This document shows positions 35,282 through 45,444 of a stretch of DNA of 64,000 nt, piece after piece (positions within the stretch are counted from its first letter, which is position 1; each line of letters opens with the position of its first letter). Source of the stretch: Zygnema cylindricum (taxonomy: Eukaryota; Streptophyta; Zygnematophyceae; Zygnematales; Zygnemataceae); contig JBBHKE010002445.1 in assembly GCA_037447655.1 (NCBI GenBank), positions 1-64,000 of the forward strand. Reading direction: 5' to 3'. Below the pieces are notes generated by a model that worked only from the letters and a program-made list of their open reading frames with translations, did no database searches and was not told the origin of the DNA. The position numbers and the translations under genes are program-made.

Positions 35282-35491
35282 CATTGTGTATCGTTATTAG
35301 TGTTGATGTTTTTTTTGCCACTTAAATCATCTTTTCTCCGTACACACTTGTCGAATTGTGGATCTGACGGTTGGAATTGAAGCCTCAGCTTGTGGTTGGC
35401 GCTCTCAAACTGGAAATCAAACAAATGTGTACGGAGAAAAAATGTTCAAAGTGGCAAAATAAATAATTAACACTAATAGCGATTCATGGTG
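35282..35491 (+). mobile_element. Family F MITE, copy F4
   Basis: 210 bp flanked by TA (35280-35281, 35492-35493). Starts CATTGTGTATCGTTATTAG and ends CTAATAGCGATTCATGGTG. Internal arms TCTCCGTACACACTTGTC and AATGTGTACGGAGAAAA. Confidence 0.84.
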
Positions 35492-35493
35492 TA

Positions 35494-36894
35494 GCATATG
35501 AAGAAACGTTAGTGTACCTTAAATCGACATTGAACTATTGGATTTAACTTCAATCTGTAGCGATGAACTTTTCTCGTCGCTGTAACAAATTGTTACCCCG
35601 GAAATCACGGAACAAAAAGACGCCAACAAACATCAGTAAAAATACAATTCACTATTTTTGGTATGCCGTAAAATTCACACGTCAAATAAATATTTTAAAA
35701 GTATGCCACGTCGGATACTTTCAAAAAGTATGCCACGTCAGATTCTAAAAGGTACGACGTAACTGCAAAAGATAATCGAAACGACAAAGTACCGCGAGAA
35801 ATTTAAACTTGAAATAGAACCAGGAAAGTCCGATGTAACTCAAAAGAACTATGAAATTCAAATTCTTGATTTCAAAATCATTCAAATTTCTTAGTAAGCA
35901 AAATTTGAATGTTTCAATCCGATGTAGCTTAGTTCGTTATATTCAAGGAAGAACTGTGTTAGTTTAAGAAGTATATAATTACCATTGTAGGAAGCAAAAA
36001 AACCATCAGATTAGTTTACATTGTATGTTTACATTCTTATCAATATTAAAAAAATTGCATTTGCCTTGTGTTCTGTGTAAGTTTGAATGTGAATATTGAA
36101 GTGTAAATCTGATCAAGTATAATCTGAGTGTTTCAGAAGGTTATTATGGTCAGAAGGGAAGTAATTATCTGAATGTTAGTAAGATAAATTGACTTCAAGG
36201 TCTGACATCTGATTTCTTATGTGTCCAAGGTATATTGTTTGATAAAAGTTGAGACTTTAGAAGTCAAGATACTTTGAAGTAATTATAAGGATTCTGTGAA
36301 GAGTGTTGTTTAGGCAGTTTAAGGTTGCTTAGCTGTGAGTGATCAGTCAATATGGATGATCAAAGTTTACATGATCGTTTGAAACGTTAAACCTTTAGTG
36401 TCGTGCAAGAGTTAACACTTTTCCTCTCACACAAAAAATTGAACCAACAAAATCTTTATAATCACTAATGGCCACCATTTTTCGGGACATTTTTTTTTCT
36501 TCTTTTGCGCTTGTTCATTAAGATGTCATTTGTTAGCTTGCCTTTGTTTGTGTGTCAGCTTCCTTTGCACTTCTTTTCCTTTTAGTTTGCTTCCACCCGG
36601 TTTCAATTTTTCAGTTTAAGTTTTGCCTTTTGGATAGGACGACAACTACACAAGTCCATTAGCTCCGTAATAACGAAAAGATGTTTACATTTTTAAACTC
36701 TCCTTGTGTTTCAATCCAAAATCGGCATCACCTCTTCATGGTTGACCACCTTTTACACGCGGTGAAGTACTAATTATGCTTTGCCACACCTTGTGTTTCG
36801 TCCCCTTAAATACAACAATTTTCTTTAGCATTTAATGTAATTGCTCTTCAACTTCACCCCACTCACCGAGATTGAAACTATCACCGACGATAAA
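35494..36894. other. AT-rich intergenic DNA
   Basis: No TE terminus or exon recognised. Confidence 0.35.
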
Positions 36895-36899
36895 TCTCT

Positions 36900-37929
36900 T
36901 GCATAAATAAAAAGGTTATTTTAGTATTTTCTAGGTTTTGCAAAATGCAGAAAAGAAGCAGAGGGAGTCTGCCTCTAACTTCTCTCTTCAGCTCCCACAC
37001 TTGTCGTAGTCACTGAAGGTTGAAGAGGGAGCAAGAGCCATGGCTGCCTATGCTGATTAGAGATAGAGTTACGGGTTGTAGATTTTGGTAGATTTACCAA
37101 AATATAAATTGACAGACCCAGGATTTGAACCGGGTACCTAAATCCACTTTTAGCTTGTAGCCTTAGCCATTTAGTCTGCCATCATGCTTGGAGGTGTATG
37201 GTTTATTAGTTTATTAAATGTTAACACGTAGTCTATTTCATCTAACGGGATCTTTAAACATAGATACAATTTGTAAAGTACGGCGTACGGAACATTCGAA
37301 ACGAATACTGCGTATTTTGTTTAGAAAGCGAAAGAAATACTGCGGAAGTATTTATGACGGTCACGATTGTAACCCGGCTTAATCAGACGGCCACGAAGCA
37401 TGCCGAGATCGTGGAATAGGTTTTCGGCGGTTTGCGGTTGACGTCACGTCAATTGCCACGTGGCACAATCACATTGGATTACGACATCTCCTGGGATTCC
37501 AAGAACGAATCCAAAAATGACATGTGTCGACTTTTTGGCCATGTTGTACAATATCCGTACATAAAGTACAGCGGTACATGTACCTTTATGTACGATACAC
37601 TATTATGATTGGTGCCGTACTTCAGTAGATGAGTTTTAGAGAGAGATAGGACTTAGAAAAATTTGATTGATTAGACCCTCTCTCCTAGAGAGCTCCTGTA
37701 CAAAAGGTCAACTTTGACCCTTCATAACTCACTGCTCAAGGGAGCAAATTCAGAGATTCTTTTTGCTATAGACTCATGGTAGTCTTGCCTTTACAGGGGT
37801 GAAGGTGGTCAGAGTTTTGGTCAGCCAGGGTGGCAGTTATTCTTGCTGAAACACAAAGGGGTCAGGGTTATTCTAGAGGCTTCGTGTGAGCTGCCTACTC
37901 TGAGGTCCTATGGAGGTCTCAGAGTTACA
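36900..37929 (+). repeat. Copia A 5' LTR
   Basis: Starts TGCATAAATAAAAAGG and ends CAGAGTTACA. Contains the antisense tRNA-like module at 37112-37189, GATTGGTGCCGTACTTCAG at about 37610, and CCTCTCTCCTAGAGAG. An ATG at 37910, inside the LTR, is in frame with gag. Confidence 0.95.
37112..37189 (-). ncRNA. tRNA-like module in copia A 5' LTR (antisense to element)
   Basis: On the minus strand there is a box-A-like TGGCAGACTAAATGG followed by CTAAGGC, and 50 bases later GGTTCAAATCC, a perfect pol III B box. The T-stem pairs with one mismatch; the acceptor ends do not pair, so this is a tRNA-derived remnant, not a tRNA gene. The same module is at the same relative position in the other A, B, C and D LTRs. 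Confidence 0.55.
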
Positions 37930-37945
37930 GGTTATGGGCCCACCA
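37930..37945 (+). other. Copia A primer binding site (anticodon region of initiator tRNA-Met)
   Basis: GGTTATGGGCCCACCA abuts the LTR end. Its complement TGGTGGGCCCATAACC matches the anticodon arm of plant initiator tRNA-Met as known to me. This is the half-tRNA priming mode known from Drosophila copia, not the usual 3'-end priming. Confidence 0.82.
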
Positions 37946-38883
37946 TCTAGGGTGCCAATATTCAATAGAGTTGGCTTCATATACTGGGAAAGTATGATGA
38001 CAGGAGCTCTATGTGAGAAACGGTTTTGGGGAATAGTGAGTGGACGGGTGAGGCGTCCATCCAGTCTTGGGATACCTCCAGGGTTTACAGGAGGAAAATT
38101 CACTAGGGATGCAGATTCATCTTCAACGGAGGAGACAAAGGAAGGAGAGGTGATGGACAAATGCAAGGAGAAGGAGACGGTCACGCCAATAGCAACCGGT
38201 TCGGCATTCATGTCACCTATTCCAAGGAACGAGGAGAATGATATCGATACGTGGGACTACAACAATATGGCGGCTAAGCATTTCATCCTCCGCCATCTTA
38301 CTCAAGGGCTTGCATCTCCCCATTTGCAAGTAGAGAGGGCATCCGATCTTTGGATGGCTCTCATAGAGATGTACCGAAGTGGTACGATTCAACAACAACA
38401 GTTGGCTGATTAGAAAATTAATGAGTATGTATACAAAGGGGGGAAGATGTTGGATTTTTGCAATGAGCTTGCTACACTTTTCATGGAACTAGAAAGTGCT
38501 GGAAAAGTATTTAGTGAAAAGGAAAAGGTTAACTGTTTACTGATGAAGTTACTCGAGGAGTTGGAGAACATAGTCAACTGTGTGCAGGACTTGGCGGACT
38601 CAAGGTGGATTTGAATTCAGTGGTAGGGATGATTCTCGTTCGCGAGAATACAATTGAGATCCGAAGGGGAGGAAAGAGTGGGCAAGCTTTGGCAGCCGGG
38701 ATTGAATGGCGAAACAATGATTCTAGAAAACAGGTTGGAAATTATCGGGGGGAGGGGCAGAAAAATCAGACCGAGGAGTTCGGACCAAGGACTCCTAAGG
38801 GAGCCATTTTTGTAAGAAACCCGGGCACTATATGGCTGAATGCACTAAGTTAACCGAGCTGCGGTTAAAGGAGGGGCTGACTG
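37934..38883 (+). pseudogene. Copia A gag, broken, split by TRIM
   Basis: The likely start is the ATG at 37934 inside the primer site; the in-frame ATG at 37910 in the LTR is the alternative. The frame runs to a TAG at 38411 where copia B has a coding triplet at the next conserved positions (ADQKxxEYVYKGGKMLDF), consistent with a CAG to TAG change. After further frame changes the zinc knuckle reads CKKPGHYMAEC, with the first Cys of the CCHC motif replaced. Capsid motifs include IFNRVGFIYWESMM and HFILRHLTQGLASPHL. The TRIM interrupts just after the knuckle. Confidence 0.85.
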
Positions 38884-38936
38884 TGTTAGATTTCCTAGAA
38901 ATCCGGGATTCGGCATGTCCCACACTTGGGAAAATT

Positions 38937-39007
38937 GAGCCGGCCAGGGTTCGAACCTGGGACCTTTCACTTCAGCTGCGAACGCACTACCACTGTGCCA
39001 CCAGCTC
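38937..39007 (-). ncRNA. tRNA-like cloverleaf in TRIM LTR 1
   Basis: 71 nt. Acceptor GAGCTGG with CCGGCTC (7 pairs, one G-T); D arm GCAC/GTGC around AGTGGTA; anticodon arm TTCGC/GTGAA (one wobble) around AGCTGAA; 5-nt variable loop; T arm CCAGG/CCTGG around TTCGAAC. Box A TGGCACAGTGG fits the consensus and box B GGTTCGAACCC has one deviation. A TTTT run starts two bases after the cloverleaf. The base before the CTG anticodon is G instead of T, so a normal translating tRNA is unlikely. Confidence 0.85.
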
Positions 39008-39222
39008 GATGTTGAGACTGGCGGGTCCGTACCCATTTATTACGGGCGGCTCGAGTATGGATATTTCCATATTCTACCCCGTATTGGACCGGCTTCACGT
39101 GCCAATCCAACACCCCCCCTCACGGGAAAGCCGGTCAAACCATCCGCAATCCCGCTGGCTCCGATACCATGTTAGATTTCCTAGAAATCCGGGATTCGGC
39201 ATGTCCCACACTTGGGAAAATT

Positions 39223-39293
39223 GAGCCGGCCAGGGTTCGAACCTGGGACCTTTCACTTCAGCTGCGAACGCACTACCACTGTGCCACCAGCTC
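39223..39293 (-). ncRNA. tRNA-like cloverleaf in TRIM LTR 2
   Basis: Identical to the copy at 38937-39007, including A and B boxes and the downstream TTTT. Confidence 0.85.
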
Positions 39294-39403
39294 GATGTTG
39301 AGACTGGCGGGTCCGTACCCATTTATTACGGGCGGCTCGAGTATGGATATTTCCATATTCTACCCCGTATTGGACCGGCTTCACGTGCCAATCCAACAGA
39401 CTG

Positions 39404-40557
39404 GTGGACCCCCGAGAGGAAAGAAAAAGGTCCTTGTGACGCAGGTACATGAGGCGGAATCCGAGGACGAGGACGATGAACTCCTATTGGATGAGGAGTT
39501 GGAAACGAAAAACGAGGTCGAAATTCCACGAAAACAGAAATGTGCTTTCGGTGGATTGAAAGGTGAAGCAGGCTGGATTGTAGATTCAAGAGCATCCATG
39601 CACATGTGTAAAGATAAACACCTGTTCACTAAGATACGAGAGATTCCCACCGTAGAGATAGAGTACGGGGATGGGAGGATAGTCACAACTACTCTTGTAG
39701 GATCGGTAGATCTAAAAGTGTTAGTAGAAGGAAAGACATCTATAGTTACATTCTCCGATGTGTTGTTTATTCCGGAGCTGAACAAAAACCTCATCTCTAC
39801 GTCTGTTTTAGATGATAAGGGTTTTCATACTAGCACTAGGAAAGGAGTCTTTACTGCTAGCTTTGAGGAGGAAGTTTATTTCACTGCTCAAAAAGGTAGC
39901 CAAGGGATGTTTAGGCTGATTTTAAGCAATGAAAAGAAGAAACTTTATTATACTGGTGTTCATGATATAATGTTGTGGCATAAGAGGCTTGGGCATGTGA
40001 ATCTAGATAAGTTAAGAGAGATGAAAAAGATGGGAGTAGTGGAAGGGATTCAGTTCGGTGAAAGTGAGAATCTAAGTGATTGTAGTGGATGTGCTCTAGG
40101 TAAAGCACACAGGTTACCCTTCCAAAAAACTGCCACCTATAAGGGAGAAAAGATTCTAGATTTAGTACACACAGATATTTGGGGGCCGGCCAGAGTGCCA
40201 TCACCCGGGGGAAAGAGATTTATGATGACTATAACTGATGATTGGTCTCGGTATTCCAGGGTGTATTTTTTGAAAAATAAGTCAAAGGCTCAAGAATGCT
40301 TTAAACAATATAAAGCATGGAGTGAAAAACTCCATGAAACCTCAATCAAGAGAGTAAGGAGTGACAATGGTGGAGAGTATACCTCTAACCAGTTTGAGGA
40401 TTTTTTGAGAGAAGATGGAGTGCATCACCAAAAGATAGTTCCTGAAAATCCTGAGCAGAATGGTGTAGCTGAAAGATTAAATAGAACACTGAGTGATAGT
40501 GCTATGAGTATGCTGTCCGATAAGAAGATAGGAAAGAAGTTTTGGGCCGAGCAATGA
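39404..40557 (+). pseudogene. Copia A protease and integrase
   Basis: Open to 40557, but its first ATG lies in the TRIM, so the long frame start at 39169 is an artefact of insertion. The protease site reads WIVDSRASMHMC, where copia normally has DSGAS, so Gly is Arg here (a G to A change). The integrase zinc finger has LWHKRLGHVN and DCSGCALGKAHRLPF. Catalytic residues are visible in VHTDIWGPA (D), VRSDNGGEYTS (D) and PENPEQNGVAERLNRTL (E). The frame is lost at WAEQ: alignment with copia B implies a small deletion in codons for EAMNC. The rest of the polyprotein is at 40558-42767. Confidence 0.92.
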
Positions 40558-41747
40558 ACTGTGCAAATTATCTCAAAAATAGAGTTCTTACTTCAGCAGT
40601 AAAAGGCCAAACACCTTATGAGAGATAGACAGGCCGAAAACCACATGTTTCACACTTAGAGGTTTTCGGTAGTCAAGTGTTCAGTTTAGACATAGATCGA
40701 TCAAACTGGAAGTTAGACCCAAAAGGAAAACCAAGATATCTACTAGGATATGATGATGATGTAAAAGGATATAGAGTCTATGATCTCAAAAGAGAGGATA
40801 TTATTCTAGTGAAGGATCAAGTGGTTATGGATGAAGGAAAATCTTTTGATCCCTTTAAGCATACAAGGACAGTCAAGATCAGATTTGAGTCAGAAAATTC
40901 TGATGACTTTGAGCTTCCTAACTATCCACAATTTCAAGAAGATGATGATCTTGCAGGTATGGATCAGATCGAGAAGGACCCAAATGTGGAACCCCTTGTA
41001 TTAACTCCAACCGAAGCGGAAGACGTGGTGGAAATCGACCCGGAATCAAGGGATAGGGGAGAAGTAGAAACTATTCGGAAAAATCCAAGAGAACCATCTA
41101 TTCCGGCAACCGAGTTTGAGGGAGGAAGAAGAAGCACCAAAAGACTGCAAGAGAGACAAGTTAACAATAAGGTAACCAAACTGTCTCACCCCGATGAACC
41201 TCAAACTTATAATGAGGCAATGACTTGTCCTGAAAGAAACCGGTGGAAAACAACCATAAATGAGGAGATGGCCTCAATTATGGCGGCCGATACATGGGAA
41301 TTGGTGGATTGTCCTCTTGACAAGAAGCCAATTGGGTGTAAGTGGGTATTTAAGCTCAAACTCAACCCGGATAACACCATTGAGCGCTACAAGGCTCGGT
41401 TAGTGGCGAAGGGATTTACCCAGAAAGAGGGAATTGACTACGAGGAGACTTTTGCTCCGGTCGTTAGGTTTCCTTCGGTTCGGATACTTCTCAGTATGGC
41501 GGTAGCAGAAGACATGGAAGTGCATCAGATGGACATCAAGACGGCCTTCCTACATGGAGAGTTGGAAGAGGAAATTTTTATGCGACAGCCCGAAGGATTT
41601 GTGGAGCAAGGGGAGGAAAGCAAGGTATGCTGATTGATCAAATCTTTGTATGGGCTGAAACAGGCGCCCCGGCAATGGAACAAGAAGCTCTATGAGTTTC
41701 TTACAGGTTTGGGATATATTCGGATCAGCTAAGATCACTCTATATAT
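40558..41747 (+). pseudogene. Copia A reverse transcriptase, N-terminal part
   Basis: The main frame is 40677-41633. It covers the integrase C-terminal tail (SQVFSLDIDRSNWKLDP, KGYRVYDLKREDIILVKD), an acidic linker, then the RT start: TWELVDCPLDKKPIGCKWVF, ERYKARLVAKGFTQKEGIDY, HQMDIKTAFLHGELEE (first catalytic Asp). A TAG at about 40627 (in YER-stop-TG), TGA at 41632 (VC-stop-LIKSLYGLKQ, where copia B has Arg) and TAA at 41731 interrupt it; the TGA fits CGA to TGA and the TAG fits TGG to TAG. Confidence 0.9.
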
Positions 41748-42767
41748 TTGTTTGAAGATGAGGAAGGAATTATTTTTATTGCAATTTTTGTCGATGATTT
41801 GCTTGTTTTAAGTAAATCTATGGATAAAATAAATAAGTTGAAAAATGATTTAAAAGGAAGATTTGAGATGAAGGATATGGGAGAAGCAAAGTATATTTTG
41901 GGAATTCAGTTAGAAAGGGACAGAGAGAGAAAGATAATCAGATTAACTCAAAAAGAGGCCATTGGAAACATGTTAGAAAAATTCCAAATGGACAAGGCTA
42001 ATAGTTGTACCACTCCTATGGATTTAAAGAAGGGAAGTGAGGGGAGTGAGGAAGAGGGAGTTATAATCTTAGATGATGAGGTAAGCCCGGAAGAGAAAAG
42101 ATTTATGCATACCATCCCTTATAGACAAGTAGTGGGCAGCCTAATATATTTTATGAATTGTACCCGTCCGGACATAGCCGCAGCTGTAGGAGTACTAAGT
42201 AGGAGTCTGAATGCTCCCACTAAGAAAGATTGGGAGGCAGCTAAGAGAGTCCTTAGATATCTCATAGGAACTAGGGATCTATGGTTGCATTTGGGTGGGA
42301 AAAATACTGACATCACCACTTGGAGTGATGCCAGCTATAGGGATGCTCCTATGAGGAGATGCACATCTGGATATGTATTGTATGTGGGTGATGGGGCTTG
42401 CTGCTGGAGCAGCAAGCAGCAAAAGGTCATTGCTCAGTCCACAATGGAGGCTGAGTACATGGCTTTTTGCTCTGCTGTAAAAGAATTAATGTGGGTCAAG
42501 TCTTTGCTTGGTGAGCTTGGTCAACTTAAGAGTGGTGTCCAAAAAGTGTTTTGTGATAATCAGGCTGCCATTGCCATTTCTGCCAATCCTAAACATCACT
42601 TTAAAGCCAAACACATGGACATTAGGCTTAGCTTTGTTAGGGAGAAAGTAGAAAACAAGATAATCAGTTTGGAGTATAAACTAGATAGTGAAATGGTAGC
42701 TGATATGATGACCAAACCTGTTCCTTCCCCTAAACTAATTTTCTGCCGGGAGAAGTGTGGTCTTTAA
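41748..42767 (+). pseudogene. Copia A reverse transcriptase C-terminal part and RNase H
   Basis: Uninterrupted 339-codon frame. The catalytic pair is in IFVDDLLVLSK (copia FVDD/YVDD box), followed by MKDMGEAKYILGIQL and the connection TIPYRQVVGSLIYFM. RNase H has WSDASYRDAPMRRCTSGYV (first Asp), STMEAEYMAFCSAVKELMWV (Glu), FCDNQAAIAIS (Asp) and KHMDIRLSFVREKVEN. It ends KPVPSPKLIFCREKCGL. The start is internal to the polyprotein, after the stop at about 41731. Confidence 0.93.
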
Positions 42768-42782
42768 ATAAAGAGTGACTAG

Positions 42783-42795
42783 AAAATAAGGGTAG
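42783..42795 (+). other. Copia A polypurine tract
   Basis: AAAATAAGGGTAGTG region just before the 3' LTR; copia B has AAATAAGGGGAG at the same place. Confidence 0.6.
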
Positions 42796-43825
42796 TGTAG
42801 AAATAAAAAGGTTATTTTAGTATTTTCTAGGTTTTGCAAAATGCAGAAAAGAAGCAGAGGCAGTCTGCCTCTAACTTCTCTCTTCAGCTCCCACACTTGT
42901 CGTAGTCACTGAAGGTTGAAGAGGGAGCAAGAGCCATGGCTGCCTATGCTGATTAGAGATAGAGTTACGGGTTGTAGATTTTGGTAGATTTACCAAAATA
43001 TAAATTGACAAACCCAGGATTTGAACCGGGTACCTAAATCCACTTTTAGCTTGTAGCCTTAGCCATTTAGTCTGCCATCATGCTTGGAGGTGTATGGTTT
43101 ATTAGTTTATTAAATGTTAACACGTAGTCTATTTCATCTAACGGGATCTTTAAATATAGATACAATTTGTAAAGAACGGCGTACGGAACATTCGAAACAA
43201 ATACTGCGCATTTTGTTTAGAAAGCGAAAGAAATACTGCGAAAGTATGTATGACGGTCACTATTGTAACCCGGCTTAATCGGACGGCCACGAAGCATGCC
43301 GAGATCGTGGAATAGGTTTTCGGCGGTTTGCGGTTGACGTCACGTCAATTGCCACGTGGCACAATCACATTGGATTACGACATCTCCTGGGATTCCAAGA
43401 ACGAATCCAAAAATGACATGTGTCGACTTTTTGGCCATGTTGTACAATATCCGTACATAAAGTACAGCGGTACATGTACCTTTATGTACGATACACTATT
43501 ATGATTGGTGCCGTACTTCAGTAGATGAGTTTTAGAGAGAGATAGGACTTAGAAAAATTTGATTGATTAGACCCTCTCTCCCAGAGAGCTCCTGTACAAA
43601 AGGTCAACTTTGACCCTTCATAACTCACTGCTCAGGGGAGCAAATTCAGAGATTCTTTTTGCTATAGACTCAGGGGAGTCTTGCCTTTATAGGGGTGAAT
43701 GTGGTCAGAGTTTTGTTCTGCCAGGGTGGCAGTTATTCTTGCTGAAACACAAAGGGGTCAGGGTTATCCTAGAGGCTTCGTGTGAGCTGCCTACTCTGAG
43801 GTCCTATGGAGGTCTCAGAGTTACA
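42796..43825 (+). repeat. Copia A 3' LTR
   Basis: 1030 bp, TGTAGAAATAAAAAGG to CAGAGTTACA; same length as the 5' LTR. Carries the antisense tRNA-like module at 43008-43085. Confidence 0.95.
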
Positions 43826-43830
43826 TCTCT

Positions 43831-44293
43831 CCCTCCCAAGGGTTTTTTGTTCCCTTGTATTTGGATGGTTGCCATCTTGCTCTCTCAATATAATCGTAAA
43901 AGTGACTCCAAATTACATGACATAAGATCCAACCTTTAGGATTGTAAATAATAGGGGTTTAAACAAGTTTTGTGAGTTTAATGATAGTGGCGCACAAAAT
44001 TACGGTGAATAATAACAACATCATTCTTCAATACAATGGCCCGAAAATGTTACATTAATATCCTCATAATGCTTAACTTACAAAATCGCTATATTTCTTT
44101 GTGTTGGTCACTCAGTTCAAAAATCTAAACCAGAATACTCACATGAGTTTAAATCCCATATGAATCTCAATTTGTCAAAAATTGAAATCAATTATTAAAC
44201 CTTTATCTTTAACCGTGATTCCTTCATTACGGCGAATCTTTATTGTACGATTTTTTTTATTGGCCAATCATGTTAGACGATGCATCTTGTGTC
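43831..44293. other. Spacer between copia A and copia B
   Basis: No feature recognised in about 460 bp. Confidence 0.4.
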
Positions 44294-44298
44294 CCTTC

Positions 44299-45428
44299 TG
44301 CAAAAAAATGGTATTATATATTTTATCTTCTTTGTCAGCCTATGAGTATCCTACAGTTCTCATACTTGTTGTAATTACTGAGAACTAAGAAGCAACCATG
44401 GCTGGCTCAGACAGATGAGAAAACAAGCAAAAGACAAGGTTCTTGCAAAAAAAAGGCTACTAAGGATAGGATTTGATGCTCTAACCTCCGGAAGACAGCC
44501 GGTCGGAGTAGGAGTCAGCCTTAGCCGGTAGATCTTGATGAAACGATACACATGCTATATTTGTTAAATATAAAAATAATAACATAGTGACGAATTCCAT
44601 TTAACGACTTACAGAACGAAACGAAACATAGAAACATGTGGTAACGCACAAAATACAGTACCGCACGAAATGAACGAAACAACATTTGATTTCAACGGCG
44701 AAATTAATTGTCGTTTAACGATAGGTGGTTTGCGACGAAAAAAGGAATTTCAATGGTCAACACGTAATGATGACCGTCGAAATTCAACAGTTACCACAAA
44801 ACGATGACCGATGAATTTCAACGGTCAAAATTTCTCGGCGCAACGTCAGATCGAACGGTTGACATTAATCGTCAGAATACGAACGGACTGCACGGTGAGT
44901 GCTGGCATACCGGAATGTTTTTTTTGCAGTACTTCGCCAAAGTGGAGGGGATATGACACGTGGAATCATCTTACAAGATGCACGAGAATATTGGGACGGA
45001 ATGACGACGACCTATATGCCACGTGGCTTACCGAGAGTGGTGTAGAAAAATTCCGTGCATAAAGTACCACGGCTACCGTACTTTATATACACATTATTTA
45101 GTGTATGATGGTTTTTGATTGGTCTAGAGGAGCTATGAGCAGGTTCTTAGGACTTAGACAATTTTTGAGAAAGTCCTCTCTCCCAGAGGCCATTTGTATA
45201 AATTTGTCGTCTTTGAACAACCATAACTTAATGCTCAGGTGAGAAAATTCAATGATTCTTTTTGCTGCGGACTCACGGGAGTCCAAGCTACATAGGGGTG
45301 AATTCGGTCAGAGTTTTTGCGTGCCAGGGTGGCACTTATTTATCGCCAAAGTCAAAAGTGCAAATAGTATCCTAAAAGCGTGATATAAGATAGACATTCT
45401 GTGTACCAATGGAGGTCACAGAATCACA
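44299..45428 (+). repeat. Copia B 5' LTR
   Basis: Starts TGCAAAAAAATGG and ends GAATCACA. The antisense tRNA-like module is at about 44461-44540 (minus: a CTACCGGCTAAGGCTG box-A-like word, and GCATCAAATCC as a weak B box). Confidence 0.92.
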
Positions 45429-45444
45429 GGTCATGGGCCCACCC
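45429..45444 (+). other. Copia B primer binding site (initiator tRNA-Met anticodon region)
   Basis: GGTCATGGGCCCACCC, the copia A primer site with two changes, at the same position next to the LTR. The ATG complementary to the CAU anticodon is kept and is in frame with gag. Confidence 0.78.

Larger units (their letters stand above)
38884..39398 (-). mobile_element. TRIM element carrying tRNA-like LTRs, inserted in copia A
   Basis: 515 bp. Two LTRs of 229 bp (38884-39112 and 39170-39398) read as identical base for base; the internal domain is 57 bp. Perfect TSD GACTG (38879-38883, 39399-39403). In minus orientation the LTR starts TGTTGGATTGG and ends AATCTAACA. A primer site TGGTATCGGAGCC (39157-39169), one base from the initiator tRNA-Met complement, abuts the LTR, and a purine tract GTGAGGGGGG (39113-39122) precedes the other LTR. 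It has no coding capacity, so it must be mobilised in trans. Identical LTRs imply very recent insertion, later than copia A itself. Confidence 0.95.
36900..43825 (+). mobile_element. Ty1/copia retrotransposon A, full length with TSD
   Basis: 6926 bp including a nested TRIM. LTRs of 1030 bp at each end, perfect 5-bp TSD TCTCT (36895-36899, 43826-43830). Order is gag, protease, integrase, RT, RNase H, which defines copia. The LTRs differ at only a small number of sites by eye, so insertion is fairly recent, yet the coding region has one frameshift and several stops. Confidence 0.96.

Noticed and set aside
38937-39007. A functional tRNA gene
   Set aside because: It lies inside TRIM LTRs in two identical copies and lacks T before the anticodon, so I call it tRNA-like.
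38884-39398. A tandem duplication or a SINE pair
   Set aside because: The TG...CA ends, 5-bp TSD, primer site and purine tract in the right places show an LTR-type element.
39169-40557. A long open frame that looks like an intact 462-residue protein starting at 39169
   Set aside because: Its first 78 codons are TRIM LTR sequence; the TRIM insertion happened to stay open into the copia integrase. The start is an artefact.
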